From: Psychrobacter urativorans
GTDB lineage: Bacteria > Pseudomonadota > Gammaproteobacteria > Pseudomonadales > Moraxellaceae
Direction: 5' to 3'
Assembly (NCBI RefSeq): GCF_001298525.1
Contig: NZ_CP012678.1
Coordinates: forward strand, 2,738,355-2,802,354
Length of the DNA stretch: 64,000 nucleotides
Shown here in pieces: positions 27,899 to 39,876 of the stretch. Both the position numbers and the translations under genes were made by a program. The notes below the pieces were generated by a model. It saw nothing but the letters and a program-made list of their open reading frames with translations, ran no database searches and was not told the origin of the DNA. Numbering within the stretch: position 1 is the stretch's first letter; every line of letters starts with the position of its first letter.

Positions 27899-28852
27899 AT
27901 GAGCGTCGCAAATAATAGATGGGTAAAATGGCAGCATGTTGCCGGTATCGGTATGCTGTGTGGCTTGGCGGTGACCGGTTGTAGTCGCTCAGATAAGACC
28001 GATGATACTGAAAAACAAGTTGAGCAGCCTGCTACTAAAAGTACCGCTGCACCTGCTGTTAGCTGCGACAATCCATTGGTACAAGAAAGACTCCGAGCGT
28101 CACTAAAAAATATGCTCTATCAAGAAGCGCAAATATTGTCCAACAACTATGCCAATAATGCTGAGATTAGCCTTGAGAGTGGGGCGATCAGTAGTAAGGT
28201 CAATGGGGTTGCTATCAATGTACAAAATGCGTCTGTATTACAAGAAGCGAATGCCAATGGTATGACAACGTGTCAGGCGAGTGTGAGTATCACTGTACCG
28301 ACTGAGGATTTATATCAAGCCAGTCAAGTCAGTGCCGCGAACAATCAACCAGGTTTAGAGACGGTGTTGGCACAAGGTAATATTCGTATCAATGACAATA
28401 TGCTCATTGATGATGCCTTTACCTATGTTGCTGGTGCACAAGGTGGACAAGTGCGCGTTCGTATTGCCGGACAGCCTGCGTTAACCAGTGTTGTGGCAGA
28501 TGTGTTGGCAACGTCATTACTAAAGTCAGCGATAGACGGCTTGCAAGTTCAAGTACCTGCTCAAGTGCAGCCGCGTCGCCGTGAACCGGTGCAAAATAGC
28601 AATCAAAATCAGCCTGTGCGCCCGCCAAAACCAGCAGCGCCAGCTCAGCCTGCCAAGCCAGCGCAACCAGCAAAACCTGCCTTGCCATCGACAAATAATT
28701 CAAATAATCAAAGCAGCGAATCCGCGTCAATAACAAAAACACCCTCAAAGCCTGAAGCAAGCGCACCTGTGACCCCAAAAGCGCCAGCAGCAGTGCCAAA
28801 AGACGAGAGTATTGATATGGTGATTATTGAAGATGGCAGTGCCACTTATTAA
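27899..28852 (+). CDS. Hypothetical lipoprotein with Pro/Ala-rich linker
   Basis: 317 residues. A signal peptide ends in the lipobox LAVTGC (Cys about 28). The middle part (about 55-220) is a folded domain starting SCDNPLVQERLRASLKNML, and the tail (about 225-317) is a low-complexity Pro/Ala/Lys/Ser region with repeated QPAKPA. Moraxellaceae carry similar unnamed lipoproteins; I do not recognise a function. It would be anchored in the outer membrane or facing the periplasm, with the Pro-rich region perhaps spanning or contacting peptidoglycan (inference). It is followed by a bidirectional terminator. Confidence 0.8.
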   Translation: MSVANNRWVKWQHVAGIGMLCGLAVTGCSRSDKTDDTEKQVEQPATKSTAAPAVSCDNPLVQERLRASLKNMLYQEAQILSNNYANNAEISLESGAISSKVNGVAINVQNASVLQEANANGMTTCQASVSITVPTEDLYQASQVSAANNQPGLETVLAQGNIRINDNMLIDDAFTYVAGAQGGQVRVRIAGQPALTSVVADVLATSLLKSAIDGLQVQVPAQVQPRRREPVQNSNQNQPVRPPKPAAPAQPAKPAQPAKPALPSTNNSNNQSSESASITKTPSKPEASAPVTPKAPAAVPKDESIDMVIIEDGSATY

Positions 28853-28892
28853 TTGCTTTTGAAAGTATCACTTAATAGGTAGTTTGTTATAT

Positions 28893-28935
28893 AAAAAAGC
28901 GCCCGTAATAGATTTAGATTACGGGCGCTTTTTTA
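28893..28935. terminator. Bidirectional hairpin terminator
   Basis: AAAAAAGCGCCCGTAAT pairs with ATTACGGGCGCTTTTTT over an eight-base loop, between convergent genes. Confidence 0.93.
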
Positions 28936-28950
28936 GTTTTAAATACGGAT

Positions 28951-29649
28951 TTATTTTTGACGGTCGGCAAGTTTTTGTAACACTTGGCTATCCCATAATA
29001 CTTCCGAGACATGGGCTAGATCGGTACAAAATCTGGCAGCGACAAATAGCCAGTCGGAGATGCGATTGATTAAACTAACCGCTGTACTACGAATGGCATT
29101 GGGCTGTTGCTGCTGTAATAATACCGCTTGACGTTCAGCGCGGCGACACACGGTACGTGCCACATGCAGCTGACTGACCAATACCGAACCTGTCGGTAAA
29201 ATAAAATCTTTGAGCGGTGGCAATGTGGTATTCATTGCGTCAATTTGCTGCTCTAACCAATCGATATGACTGGCATTCACGCCTTCATATTCTGGCATGG
29301 CAAGCTCACCGCCAATGTTAAATAATAAATGCTGAATAACGATTAAGGCTTGGGCAAAGTCCGAGCCTATAAGTTGGCTATCGTTTTGTTGCATGCCGCT
29401 TGTTTGTAAGCTGCCTGTTTGTGAGTTACTTGGTTGCAGGCGTTCAGGTAATGATTGGCTATTGGTTTTTGAAGCTGCTTGTGCTTGTGCTAAATGTGCA
29501 CGTACCAAACCAATATGCGAGTTAAGCTCATCAATATCACCCATAACGCTAAATAAATGATCCGCTTTACTGACTCGGCTACCATCTGCCATGCCGGTAC
29601 TGCCATCATCGCCGGTGCGAGTATAGATTTTACTTAAACGATTGCCCAT
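28951..29649 (-). CDS. PduO-type cob(I)alamin adenosyltransferase
   Basis: 232 residues. SKIYTRTGDDGSTGMADGSRVSKADHLF is the ATP-binding N terminus of PduO/MMAB enzymes; VCRRAERQAVLL and LINRISDWLFVAARF near the C terminus form the cobalamin-contacting helices. It makes adenosylcobalamin from cob(I)alamin and ATP. A Gln/Ser-rich insert of about 35 residues (about 55-95, LPERLQPSNSQTGSLQTSG) interrupts the usual helical bundle and lengthens the protein beyond the common 185-195 residues. AAGGATAA precedes the ATG. Confidence 0.9.
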   Translation of the reverse strand: MGNRLSKIYTRTGDDGSTGMADGSRVSKADHLFSVMGDIDELNSHIGLVRAHLAQAQAASKTNSQSLPERLQPSNSQTGSLQTSGMQQNDSQLIGSDFAQALIVIQHLLFNIGGELAMPEYEGVNASHIDWLEQQIDAMNTTLPPLKDFILPTGSVLVSQLHVARTVCRRAERQAVLLQQQQPNAIRSTAVSLINRISDWLFVAARFCTDLAHVSEVLWDSQVLQKLADRQK

Positions 29650-29923
29650 GAGTTATCCTTATTTTTTCAGTTAATTATCATTCATAGAGAGGTTTTTTAG
29701 AGGCTGTTAGGCTCGTAGCCTGAGTGCGCGTGTGACCATTGTAGTATTTTACGGCTATTTTAGCTAAGATACAGGGCTATATTTATCTTAGATAGTGTAT
29801 TCAAATAAGACAGTTCATTCACTGCTTAGGATGAGAGTCCTTATTTGATGTCATTATGACCAATTCTTTATATATTATTGCGTATTTTTATTTATTATAT
29901 TTTCACTTATAAGGCTATTAATA

Positions 29924-31384
29924 ATGACCACACCACTTGCTACTGCTATGTCTCAGTTGTCTATTTATGACTCACTTACGGGACGTAAGCAGATATTTAC
30001 ACCGCTTACCGAAGGGCACGTGGGTATGTATGTGTGTGGCATGACCGTTTATGATTATTGTCATATTGGTCATGCGCGAGTGATGGTTGCCTTTGATATG
30101 GCGGTGCGCTGGATGACGCAGCTGGGCTATCAGGTTAATTATGTGCGTAATATTACTGATATTGATGACAAAATAATCACGCGCGCTGCTGAAAATGGCG
30201 AAAATATTGGCGCGTTAACTGAGCGTTTTATTATCGCTATGCATGAAGATGCCGCGGCACTGGGCTGCTTAACACCGAATGCTGAACCAAGCGCCACCGA
30301 TCATATTGATGAGATGCAAAATATGATTGGCACTTTAGTGAAAGGCGATTATGCCTATGCCGCTGATAATGGCGATGTCTACTATGCGGTTGATAGCTTT
30401 GCAGATTATGGCAAACTTTCCAAACGTAATTTGGACGACATGCAAGCCGGCTCGCGCGTTGAAATTGAGAATGTAAAACGCAATCCGTTCGACTTTGTAT
30501 TGTGGAAAGCGGCAAAACCGAATGAGCCGCAATGGGCATCGCCATGGGGTCAAGGTCGTCCAGGCTGGCATATTGAGTGCTCAGCAATGTCAACCAAATG
30601 CTTGGGCAATACTTTTGATATTCATGGTGGCGGGCATGATTTACAATTTCCGCATCATGAAAATGAAATTGCTCAGTCAGAAGCCAGCACTGGTTGTGAA
30701 TATGCGCGTAATTGGATGCATGTCGGCTTTATCAATGTTGATGGCGAAAAAATGTCCAAATCGTTGGGGAACTTCTTTACCATTCGCGATGTGATGGCGC
30801 AATATTTGCCAGAAACCGTGCGTTTTTTCTTATTATCGAGCCATTATCGCAGCCAAGTGAATTTCTCAGATAGCGCCTTAGATGAAGCTCATAATAGCCT
30901 AAGTAGACTATATCATGCCTTAAAATCAGCAGAGCAATTACAAGGACAAACAATTAGCGTCACTGATGAACTGACTAGCGAAGTTTATAATACAACCGCT
31001 GGACAAGAATTTATTGCCGCGATGAATGACGACTTTAATAGCTCCTCTGCTATCAGTGTGCTCTTTGGGCTGGCACGAGATATCAATAAAGCTGCTAAAG
31101 CAGAGGATGCTGCGCAGGCATGGCAATTGGCACAACAATTAAAAGCCCTTGCTCAAGTCTTGAATATTCTACAGCAGCCTGTTCAGCAATTTTTGCAGGC
31201 AGTGATTGGCGATGCGCCAGTCGACGGCTTTAGTGATGCAGATATCGATGCTTTAATTCTTGAACGTGCTGATGCCAAAACCAATAAAAACTTTGCGCGT
31301 GCCGATGAAATACGTGAGCAACTTATAGATTCAGGTATTGAATTAGAAGACAGCCGTACAGGTACGACGTGGCGTCGTTCTTAG
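29924..31384 (+). CDS. cysS: Cysteine--tRNA ligase
   Basis: 486 residues, the usual length for a class I CysRS. It carries [19 protein letters not shown] with a zinc Cys and the HIGH signature, [30 protein letters not shown], and the KMSKS loop in [13 protein letters not shown]. The C terminus [18 protein letters not shown] is the CysS anticodon-binding tail. It charges tRNA-Cys in the cytosol. A hairpin terminator follows 35 bases after the stop. Confidence 0.97.
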   Translation: MTTPLATAMSQLSIYDSLTGRKQIFTPLTEGHVGMYVCGMTVYDYCHIGHARVMVAFDMAVRWMTQLGYQVNYVRNITDIDDKIITRAAENGENIGALTERFIIAMHEDAAALGCLTPNAEPSATDHIDEMQNMIGTLVKGDYAYAADNGDVYYAVDSFADYGKLSKRNLDDMQAGSRVEIENVKRNPFDFVLWKAAKPNEPQWASPWGQGRPGWHIECSAMSTKCLGNTFDIHGGGHDLQFPHHENEIAQSEASTGCEYARNWMHVGFINVDGEKMSKSLGNFFTIRDVMAQYLPETVRFFLLSSHYRSQVNFSDSALDEAHNSLSRLYHALKSAEQLQGQTISVTDELTSEVYNTTAGQEFIAAMNDDFNSSSAISVLFGLARDINKAAKAEDAAQAWQLAQQLKALAQVLNILQQPVQQFLQAVIGDAPVDGFSDADIDALILERADAKTNKNFARADEIREQLIDSGIELEDSRTGTTWRRS

Positions 31385-31418
31385 GGTCATTATCTTCATT
31401 ATTAAATGTGACTAATCA

Positions 31419-31446
31419 TAAAAAGTCAGCGTGTGCTGGCTTTTTT
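31419..31446 (+). terminator. Hairpin terminator after cysS
   Basis: AAAAGTCAGC / GCTGGCTTTTTT stem with a GTGT loop (one G-T pair). Confidence 0.82.
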
Positions 31447-33313
<1,867 letters not shown>

Positions 33314-33433
33314 TCCATACTTTTATAAACAATAGTATGGTATAAAGTAGATATGAAGTATAGCCAGTATTCTTGATGATATTTATCTGATTGGTAACGG
33401 CAACGCTTCACGACTATTGTGACCGCAAGATAC

Positions 33434-33474
33434 AAACAGTCAACAATGCTCACTCATTGTTGGCTGTTTTTTTT
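33434..33474 (+). terminator. Hairpin terminator after guaB
   Basis: AACAGTCAACAATG pairs with CATTGTTGGCTGTT over a six-base loop, followed by eight T. Confidence 0.9.
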
Positions 33475-33497
33475 GTAAAATAAGGCAGCGACAGACT

Positions 33498-33525
33498 TTC
33501 GTATAAACGTGTTCGTATAAATGTG
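33498..33525 (+). repeat. Two tandem 14-bp repeats upstream of glmM
   Basis: TTCGTATAAACGTG is followed directly by TTCGTATAAATGTG, then a partial third unit TTCATTAATACGG. It lies about 70-95 bases before the glmM start, in the promoter area. Confidence 0.75.
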
Positions 33526-33592
33526 TTCATTAATACGGTTGTCAGATCTTTCGTTTTTAGCAGTTAGCTTTTAGGATAAGGAAATAACTATA

Positions 33593-34960
33593 ATGAGCTA
33601 TTTTGGCACTGATGGTATTCGTGGTAAGTTTGGGGAAATGCCAATTACCCCCGATTTTATTTTAAAGTTAGGTTATGTCACTGGACGCGTCTTAATAGAA
33701 AATAATGATAATCCCGAGCGTAAGCCTAGTGTGGTTATCGGTAAAGATACTAGACTGTCAGGCTACGTGATTGAAGGGGCGCTACAAGCTGGATTTAATG
33801 CAGCAGGCGTTGATGTACATATGCTAGGTCCATTACCAACACCTGCCATTGCTCATTTAACACGTAGTTTTCATGCCAATGCCGGTGTCGTGATTTCAGC
33901 GTCACATAATCCATATTATGATAATGGTATTAAATTGTTTTCAGCGGATGGTAAAAAACTGACCGATGAGATGCAAAATGCCATTAATGATAAATTGCAA
34001 GCGATTATGAGTAGTACGGAGAATGCCAGTCTATTGATGCCCATCATAGATCCTGCAGAATTGGGTAAAAACCACCGAATTGATGATGCGAAAGGTCGTT
34101 ATATTGAATTCTGTAAGGGCAGCTTTCCGTATCAATATGATCTAGGTCATCTGACCGTGGTGGTAGATTGTGCTAATGGTGCAGGATATAGTGTCGCGCC
34201 GCGCGTATTGCGTGAGCTTGGTGCTAATGTGATTGCTATCAATAACACCCCTGACGGTATTAATATTAACGAAAACTGTGGTTCTACTCATCCTGAAAGC
34301 CTGCAACAAGCAGTCTTATCCCATGAAGCGGATGTTGGGATTGCGTTAGATGGCGATGGCGATCGTATTGTGATGGTCGATGAAGCGGGCAATTTGGTAG
34401 ATGGAGATGGTATTTTATACGTACTAGCCACCCAAGGCGCGACACCAGCAGCAGGCGTTGCAGGCACACTCATGACCAACATGGGTTTAGAGTTGGCATT
34501 AAAAGCGGCTGGCATTGCATTTACGCGTGCTAAAGTTGGTGACCGTTATGTGATGCAAGAGCTGGACGCCAATGACTGGATACTCGGCGGTGAGCCGTCA
34601 GGACATATTTTGTGTTTAGATAAAAGTCGCACGGGTGATGCGATTATTGCGGGCTTACAAGTATTGGCAGTCATGCAACAACAACAGAAGGCGCTAAGCG
34701 AGCTGACTGAAGGCTTTGAAGTATTGCCACAAAAACTGGTCAATGTACGTTTGGCGACTATGCAAGACCCTTTTGCTCATGAAGAGCTGGTAGCGGCGTT
34801 TGAGAAAGCGCGCGCTACGTTAGAGGGTCGGGGTCGTTTACTGATTCGTCAGTCGGGTACGGAACCGATGATTCGGGTGATGGTTGAGTCAGATGATGAA
34901 ATAGAATGTGATTTAATGGCAAATGATTTAGCCAAACATATCAAATCTGTTTTAGGCTAA
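33593..34960 (+). CDS. glmM: Phosphoglucosamine mutase
   Basis: 455 residues. [12 protein letters not shown] at the N terminus, the phosphoserine loop [16 protein letters not shown] (S104), the metal loop [13 protein letters not shown] and the C-terminal sugar-phosphate loop [14 protein letters not shown] are all present. It converts glucosamine-6-phosphate to glucosamine-1-phosphate for peptidoglycan and LPS. AAGGAAAT precedes the ATG. pdxH follows 79 bases later without a terminator, so they may share a transcript. Confidence 0.97.
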   Translation: MSYFGTDGIRGKFGEMPITPDFILKLGYVTGRVLIENNDNPERKPSVVIGKDTRLSGYVIEGALQAGFNAAGVDVHMLGPLPTPAIAHLTRSFHANAGVVISASHNPYYDNGIKLFSADGKKLTDEMQNAINDKLQAIMSSTENASLLMPIIDPAELGKNHRIDDAKGRYIEFCKGSFPYQYDLGHLTVVVDCANGAGYSVAPRVLRELGANVIAINNTPDGININENCGSTHPESLQQAVLSHEADVGIALDGDGDRIVMVDEAGNLVDGDGILYVLATQGATPAAGVAGTLMTNMGLELALKAAGIAFTRAKVGDRYVMQELDANDWILGGEPSGHILCLDKSRTGDAIIAGLQVLAVMQQQQKALSELTEGFEVLPQKLVNVRLATMQDPFAHEELVAAFEKARATLEGRGRLLIRQSGTEPMIRVMVESDDEIECDLMANDLAKHIKSVLG

Positions 34961-35039
34961 GCTAACCGCGTTTAATTAAATGACAATGATTAGCAAATTA
35001 GCAAGCATAAAAATTAATATCAATAATAAGGAAGCGTTT

Positions 35040-35708
35040 ATGAGCATGGATTTTACCGACCAACGGTTATCATACGAAAAAGGCAGTCTTGACCAGTCAT
35101 CGGTTCCTGAATCTCCATTTGAGCTATTAAAAGCGTGGATGCAGGAGGCAATAGAAGTCAATGTCCAAGAGCCTTACGCCATGAGTTTGGCAACTTGCGG
35201 TGCTGATAATAAACCGAGTGTGCGTATCGTATTGATGCGTGAAATTACTCAAAATGGTATCGTTTTTTATACCAATTATGAAAGTGCTAAAGGACAAGAT
35301 ATCGCTGAAAATCCTAATGCTGAAGCGTTATTCTTTTGGCATAAATTGGAACGACAAATCCGTATCAGTGGCAGCATTGCTAAAATAGAGGCGCAAAAAT
35401 CTGCTGAGTACTTCCAAAAGCGTCCCCATGACAGTCAAGTGGGCGCGTGGGTGAGCCAACCACAAAGTGGTGAAGTTGCCAACCGAGAAGTAATGGAGCA
35501 AACATTCAATCAGTTACAAAGTGACTATCCAGAAAACACTCAAGTGCCCACGCCAGAGTTTTGGGGTGGCTATGAGATTACGGTTGATGAGATTGAGTTT
35601 TGGCAAGGTCGCGCCAATCGTATGCATGATCGCATCGTGTATAGTCGTAACAATAATGACAGCGATGAAAATGGCGCAAGCTGGAATACTAAGCGTTTAT
35701 TACCATAA
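35040..35708 (+). CDS. pdxH: Pyridoxamine 5'-phosphate oxidase
   Basis: 222 residues from the chosen start. MSLATCGADNKPSVRIVLMRE, FYTNYESAKGQDIAENP, PHDSQVGAWVSQPQS and the C-terminal IEFWQGRANRMHDRIVY motif with the FMN- and PLP-binding residues identify PdxH. It oxidises pyridoxamine- or pyridoxine-5'-phosphate to PLP. The frame is open from 34980, but AAGGAAG at 35028-35034 sits just before the ATG at 35040, which gives the normal length. Confidence 0.95.
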   Translation: MSMDFTDQRLSYEKGSLDQSSVPESPFELLKAWMQEAIEVNVQEPYAMSLATCGADNKPSVRIVLMREITQNGIVFYTNYESAKGQDIAENPNAEALFFWHKLERQIRISGSIAKIEAQKSAEYFQKRPHDSQVGAWVSQPQSGEVANREVMEQTFNQLQSDYPENTQVPTPEFWGGYEITVDEIEFWQGRANRMHDRIVYSRNNNDSDENGASWNTKRLLP

Positions 35709-35751
35709 GCTGTGCAAGGCGCTTATATTTAATTAATATTTAATCGACACA

Positions 35752-35801
35752 AAAAAGCCATTCCACCGTCATAATAAATTTGACGAATGGAATGGCTTTT
35801 C
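35752..35801. terminator. Bidirectional hairpin terminator
   Basis: AAAAAAGCCATTCCA pairs with TGGAATGGCTTTT, with an inner GTC/GAC pair extending the stem. It lies between convergent pdxH and the efflux adaptor gene. Confidence 0.87.
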
Positions 35802-35877
35802 GTTAACTATATCTTATAAAAATAATGGTTTAAAAAAGGACTTGATTAAGATTAATATCTTGATTTTATTTTGTCCT

Positions 35878-37179
35878 TTATTTTGTTTTAGTATCAACAT
35901 CGACAGAAACTGACATACCAGGGCGAAGTTGTGCCAGTTCAGGCTGATTTTGGTCTAAATCGATACGTACGGGAATACGCTGAGCAATTTTAATATAATT
36001 ACCAGTTGCAGGATTGGCGGCACCGGCGCTAAATTCACTACCAGTAGCAGGTGAGATATTACTAACGCGTCCGCTAAATTTCGTACCACCTAGTGCATCA
36101 ACATGAACAGTTGCTGGTTCTCCAATGGTCATATTTGCGACTTGGGTTTCTTTAAAGTTTGCGATAATCCAAACGCCTCTTGGAACAATATACATCAGCT
36201 GCGTACCGGCGGTGACATATTGACCAGTCTTAACACTAACTTGACTCAGCTGTCCGGATTCAGGCGCAGTAATAATCGTATTGTCTAGATTAATCTGTGC
36301 TTGCTTGGCTGCCGCTTCAGCATTTTTAATATTGGCATCCAATGAAGATATGCTACCACTGGTTTTTTTACTGGCTTCCTTAGCTGCTTGCAGATTCGCT
36401 TCGGCTTGCTGTACACCAGCTTCGGCTTTGGCAAGCTGTGCTTTGGCATGAGCAACTTCAGCACTGGCAACTGCGCCAATAGCGACCAGCCCTTGATAGC
36501 GATTTACGTCTTCACGCGCGCTATCAACACTGACTTTTGCGCTGTACACGTCCGCTTCTCGCGCTTTAATTTGCGCTTGGCTGGACTCAGTATCCTGTGC
36601 GTTACTAGAGCGGTTGGTCATGGCAACGTCGATATTGGCTTGGGCTTGCTCAAGCTGCTGTTGAAAAGTACGATCATCTATTTTTACTAATAAATCACCC
36701 GCTTTGACGCTAGCAAAATCTTGCACAGCCACTTCAGTAACATAGCCAGAAACTTGTGGGCTGATAATCGTGGTTTGACCTTTTACAAAAGCATTATTAG
36801 TTTGCTGCAAGGTTGGTGTAAAGGGTGGCAACTTCCACGCATATAAAATCAATGATACACCAATGACAATCAGTGCAATCAGTAAACCTAAATTAAGCAA
36901 CGACTTCTTTTTGGGTGACCAACCTGCCGGTCCAGGAATCGGTTCAGTGGGCGGCATCGGTGTATCATCTGCTGCGTCATTATTGCTTATGTCATCGGTA
37001 TTTATATGTTCTTGTTTATCATCAGTTTTATTTAAGTTAGCGGTAGTTTCGGGTGCTGTTGTCTCTGGCTTAACAGTTATAGTCTCAGGTGCATTATTTT
37101 CAGGTACGTTCTCTGATGTTTGGGCGGTTCTGTTAGGGGCGCTTACATCGTCAAAGCTGTTAGATTTTTCTTCGTTCAT
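35878..37179 (-). CDS. EmrA/HlyD-type membrane fusion (periplasmic adaptor) protein
   Basis: 433 residues. An acidic, Thr/Pro/Asn-rich cytoplasmic head (about 1-85) precedes one membrane segment (SLLNLGLLIALIVIGVSLIL). Then come the biotinyl-lipoyl halves (FVKGQTTIISPQVSGYVTEV; ITAPESGQLSQVSVKTGQYV) separated by a long coiled coil (about 165-285), and a beta barrel. It links an inner-membrane pump to an outer-membrane channel. It lies 102 bases downstream of a DHA2 exporter on the same strand, so the pair is an EmrAB-type system. The head of about 85 residues is longer than in E. coli EmrA. Confidence 0.92.
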   Translation of the reverse strand: MNEEKSNSFDDVSAPNRTAQTSENVPENNAPETITVKPETTAPETTANLNKTDDKQEHINTDDISNNDAADDTPMPPTEPIPGPAGWSPKKKSLLNLGLLIALIVIGVSLILYAWKLPPFTPTLQQTNNAFVKGQTTIISPQVSGYVTEVAVQDFASVKAGDLLVKIDDRTFQQQLEQAQANIDVAMTNRSSNAQDTESSQAQIKAREADVYSAKVSVDSAREDVNRYQGLVAIGAVASAEVAHAKAQLAKAEAGVQQAEANLQAAKEASKKTSGSISSLDANIKNAEAAAKQAQINLDNTIITAPESGQLSQVSVKTGQYVTAGTQLMYIVPRGVWIIANFKETQVANMTIGEPATVHVDALGGTKFSGRVSNISPATGSEFSAGAANPATGNYIKIAQRIPVRIDLDQNQPELAQLRPGMSVSVDVDTKTK

Positions 37180-37281
37180 GACGCGCTCCTAAGGGATCTA
37201 ATAGGCATAATAAGTAACTTTAAAAAAATAGTCATAAGGTAATCGTAAGCATAGGATACACAATAAAAATTGTACTATCTG

Positions 37282-38898
37282 CTATTTTTTGCCCATCATT
37301 TCTGCTAACGCAGCAAGCTCTTTGGCAAGTGGATTGCGTTTATGATAACGATAATAAAAATAAACAATCAATAGATAAACTACGGTAATTGTGGCACTCA
37401 TTGCCATTAAAAAGAATAAGTCATCATAAGCAGCGACCGTTGCTTGGCGCTGAATTCCTTGTAGCATTTGCGTCATTGTTGCTGGATTACCCGTACTCAT
37501 GGAGTCGACCATATCTGCATAATGCATTTGCGTGCGGATGGTAGTAAAAGCTTGAATACCCGCTGCCCCTGCTAAACCACCAACCGTCTGTGAAATACCA
37601 AAAATCACTGAAAAACTAATAATATATGCAGGACCATTAGCAATGGCACGGAACATGCCTTCAAATACCATGGGACCCATAAAATAAACGGCAGCAAAAG
37701 CGATCATAAATTGACTAAAATAAAACATAGAGGGCGTAGAATCTAGCGATACCCCCGTATCTATCCACGCCCCAATCGCAATCAGCGCAACCGAAAAAAT
37801 CACTGGTCGACGTAGATCCATAGCGTTGGTTTTAAAAATGCTAAGCACCAATGCCAATATAGTGGCGACTAATATCACCGCATAAAAGACAATCAGTTGA
37901 TCATTGCCATAACCAAGATTTGCCAATAGTCCTGCCGCACCCACACTTTGCTCTGACAGCAAAATACGCATGACCGCACCGGTAATCATAAAAGCAATGA
38001 TGGTACGGCTACGCATCCAGCGTACTTGTAGCATGGGGTTTTTGCGATGCGTCTCAATCCATAACGCAATAGAAATCGTTACCACCGCAATGATAAGCGG
38101 ATAGCTGAGCCAAGGTGTCGTCCACCACAATATGCGCCCTTGTACCAAGAATACTGATAATGCCGCAAGACCACTAGCAAAAAAGGCAAAGCTGACAATA
38201 TCCAGTTTCTCAAATACCTTTTCCGTATTACCCGGTGGTAGCTCTAGAATATTAATGAGCGCAAAACAAATGAGTGCTAAACCTACTTGGAATAAAAACA
38301 AGCTTTCAAGCTGACCATCAACAGCCAAATAAGGCGAGATGATACGCGATAATGGAATACCGAATTGTACCAAGCCAAAACCTAAAATTAACCCGCTAAT
38401 ACGTCGAGCCGTTGGCATACCTTGCAGACAATAAAAAATAGACAGCACCGTCATCGCACTAGCAACCACGCCACTAAAACCACGCGCAATCAGTTCTAAA
38501 TAATAAGGTTCAATGCTAATGCCAGTCGTTGAGCTGAGCAGATTGCTACTCACCAACCATTGCATACTTGTGGCTGCTAATAAAAAGAATAAGGTAATTT
38601 TGCTAAATAGCGAGATACCAAACTGTTGGCGAATTTTGTACAGCAGCACGGTCACACAAGCATTGGTCATATTGTAAGCGACCGATATCCAACCGCCTTC
38701 AACCGGCGTTAAGCCCATTTCACCTTGAATTTGAGTCAGATTGGCTACCAATAAACCGTTTTGAAAACTGGCGGTTAAACCGATAAAAATACCGATCAAT
38801 AAATAAAATACTTTTCGGCGTGTAGGGTGGTCAGGCGTGGCAGGCGAGCCCAGCATAAACGGCTGCTCATGGGGCTTAAATTGATAGTTAGTACTCAT
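37282..38898 (-). CDS. DHA2 family MFS drug exporter (EmrB-like, 14 TM)
   Basis: 538 residues with about fourteen hydrophobic segments. The N-terminal TQIQGEMGLTPVEGGWISVAYNMTNACV is the motif seen in EmrB-type DHA2 transporters, and the C terminus is a basic tail RYHKRNPLAKELAALAEMMGKK. It would export toxic organic compounds or fatty acids using the proton gradient, with the adjacent EmrA-like adaptor. No regulator is adjacent; the next upstream block is the detoxification operon ending at 39210. Confidence 0.92.
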   Translation of the reverse strand: MSTNYQFKPHEQPFMLGSPATPDHPTRRKVFYLLIGIFIGLTASFQNGLLVANLTQIQGEMGLTPVEGGWISVAYNMTNACVTVLLYKIRQQFGISLFSKITLFFLLAATSMQWLVSSNLLSSTTGISIEPYYLELIARGFSGVVASAMTVLSIFYCLQGMPTARRISGLILGFGLVQFGIPLSRIISPYLAVDGQLESLFLFQVGLALICFALINILELPPGNTEKVFEKLDIVSFAFFASGLAALSVFLVQGRILWWTTPWLSYPLIIAVVTISIALWIETHRKNPMLQVRWMRSRTIIAFMITGAVMRILLSEQSVGAAGLLANLGYGNDQLIVFYAVILVATILALVLSIFKTNAMDLRRPVIFSVALIAIGAWIDTGVSLDSTPSMFYFSQFMIAFAAVYFMGPMVFEGMFRAIANGPAYIISFSVIFGISQTVGGLAGAAGIQAFTTIRTQMHYADMVDSMSTGNPATMTQMLQGIQRQATVAAYDDLFFLMAMSATITVVYLLIVYFYYRYHKRNPLAKELAALAEMMGKK

Positions 38899-39075
38899 GG
38901 GCTATATATCGTCTGTATAAGTGGATGGTGTGAATGCATGGACTCTCTCCCAATTATAAGGCGTTGCCAGATGAGCGCAAATAAGCATGATCAGTTATAC
39001 TCATGCAATTTTGTCTTAGTGCTTACTTCTTAAAACCGTAATTATGTTAAAAATATAATTATGATGGGAAAATAA

Positions 39076-39105
39076 AAATAGCCCAAGACGTGCTTGAGCT
39101 ATTTT
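39076..39105 (-). terminator. Hairpin terminator downstream of the GST gene
   Basis: AAATAGCcCAAG pairs with CTTGaGCTATTT with a five-base loop, T run on the plus side and A/T-rich on the other. It lies about 105 bases beyond the GST stop. Confidence 0.65.
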
Positions 39106-39158
39106 ATCATAATTTTTTAATTATCGTTCGCGTTTAGGTGATGCCAACTTTTAGTTAA

Positions 39159-39212
39159 GTATCGTTAAGCTAGGTATCATTAATCTAAGCATCATTAAAC
39201 ACAGTATCATTA
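39159..39212. repeat. Imperfect tandem repeats around TATCATTAA at the GST gene end
   Basis: Four 14-15 bp units follow one another: GTATCGTTAAGCTAG, GTATCATTAATCTAA, GCATCATTAAACACA, GTATCATTAAACAGC. The last unit contains the GST stop codon, so the gene may have changed its end by repeat slippage. Confidence 0.6.
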
Positions 39213-39845
39213 AACAGCGCTCGTTTTATCATGGTTTGCTTCCAAACGCATGGCGCGTTGATAGCTGTCAAGTTTGGCAAGCTGTTGCGCATATTGCTTA
39301 ATATGAGGATAATCCTCTAACTGCTGGCGCTGAGCCAACATAATGAGGTCAAACGACAACATAAAGTCAGCACCACTCAGCTGATTACCAACAATATAAG
39401 GCTTACCATCGACCGCACTATCTAAATAGCTCAGTAATTTGTGCTTTTCTTGACCGATATAGCCATTTAAAAACTCATTATCCGTCACGCCTGCTTTTTT
39501 GGTAAATACTTCAAGCAGTAGTGGCACCATCAACGAGCTTTCTGCAAAATTAATCCACTGTAAATAATGACCATAATCTACGCTATCGGTAGCAGGGCGC
39601 AGATGATCAGGTGCAAAACGCTCGATTAATAACTCAGTAATAGCACCCGACTCTGAATACAACTCACCATCTATTTCAATGACTGGCGATTTACCCAGAG
39701 GATGTACCGCTTTTAAGCTGTCTGGCGCTAGATGTGTCTTAGCATCGCGCTGATGGCAAATGAGGTCATAGGGTTGTCCCAATTCTTCTAAGAGCCATAA
39801 AATACGAAGTGAGCGCGATTGGTTAAGATGGTGCAGTCGAATCAT
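39210..39845 (-). CDS. Glutathione S-transferase
   Basis: 211 residues. The thioredoxin-like N-terminal domain (MIRLHHLNQSRSLRILWLLEELGQPYDL ... HPLGKSPVIEIDGELYSESGAITELLI) contains the Ser/Asn start and the ES glutathione-contact pair, followed by an all-helical domain with the capping GNQLSGADFMLSFDL. It conjugates or reduces electrophiles with glutathione in the cytosol. It is the last of a same-strand series (alcohol dehydrogenase, MDR reductase, DJ-1, GST), 31 bases after the DJ-1 gene. Confidence 0.92.
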   Translation of the reverse strand: MIRLHHLNQSRSLRILWLLEELGQPYDLICHQRDAKTHLAPDSLKAVHPLGKSPVIEIDGELYSESGAITELLIERFAPDHLRPATDSVDYGHYLQWINFAESSLMVPLLLEVFTKKAGVTDNEFLNGYIGQEKHKLLSYLDSAVDGKPYIVGNQLSGADFMLSFDLIMLAQRQQLEDYPHIKQYAQQLAKLDSYQRAMRLEANHDKTSAV

Positions 39846-39876
39846 GGTAGTAGCCTTGTATTAATCTTGACGCTTA

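Noticed and set aside
29650..29923. Cobalamin riboswitch near the PduO gene
   Set aside because: No B12-box-like sequence was recognised on either strand in the flanking non-coding sequence.
39159..39216. CRISPR-like repeat array
   Set aside because: The units are directly adjacent and imperfect, without spacers, and no cas genes are present. No CRISPR array was seen anywhere in the window.
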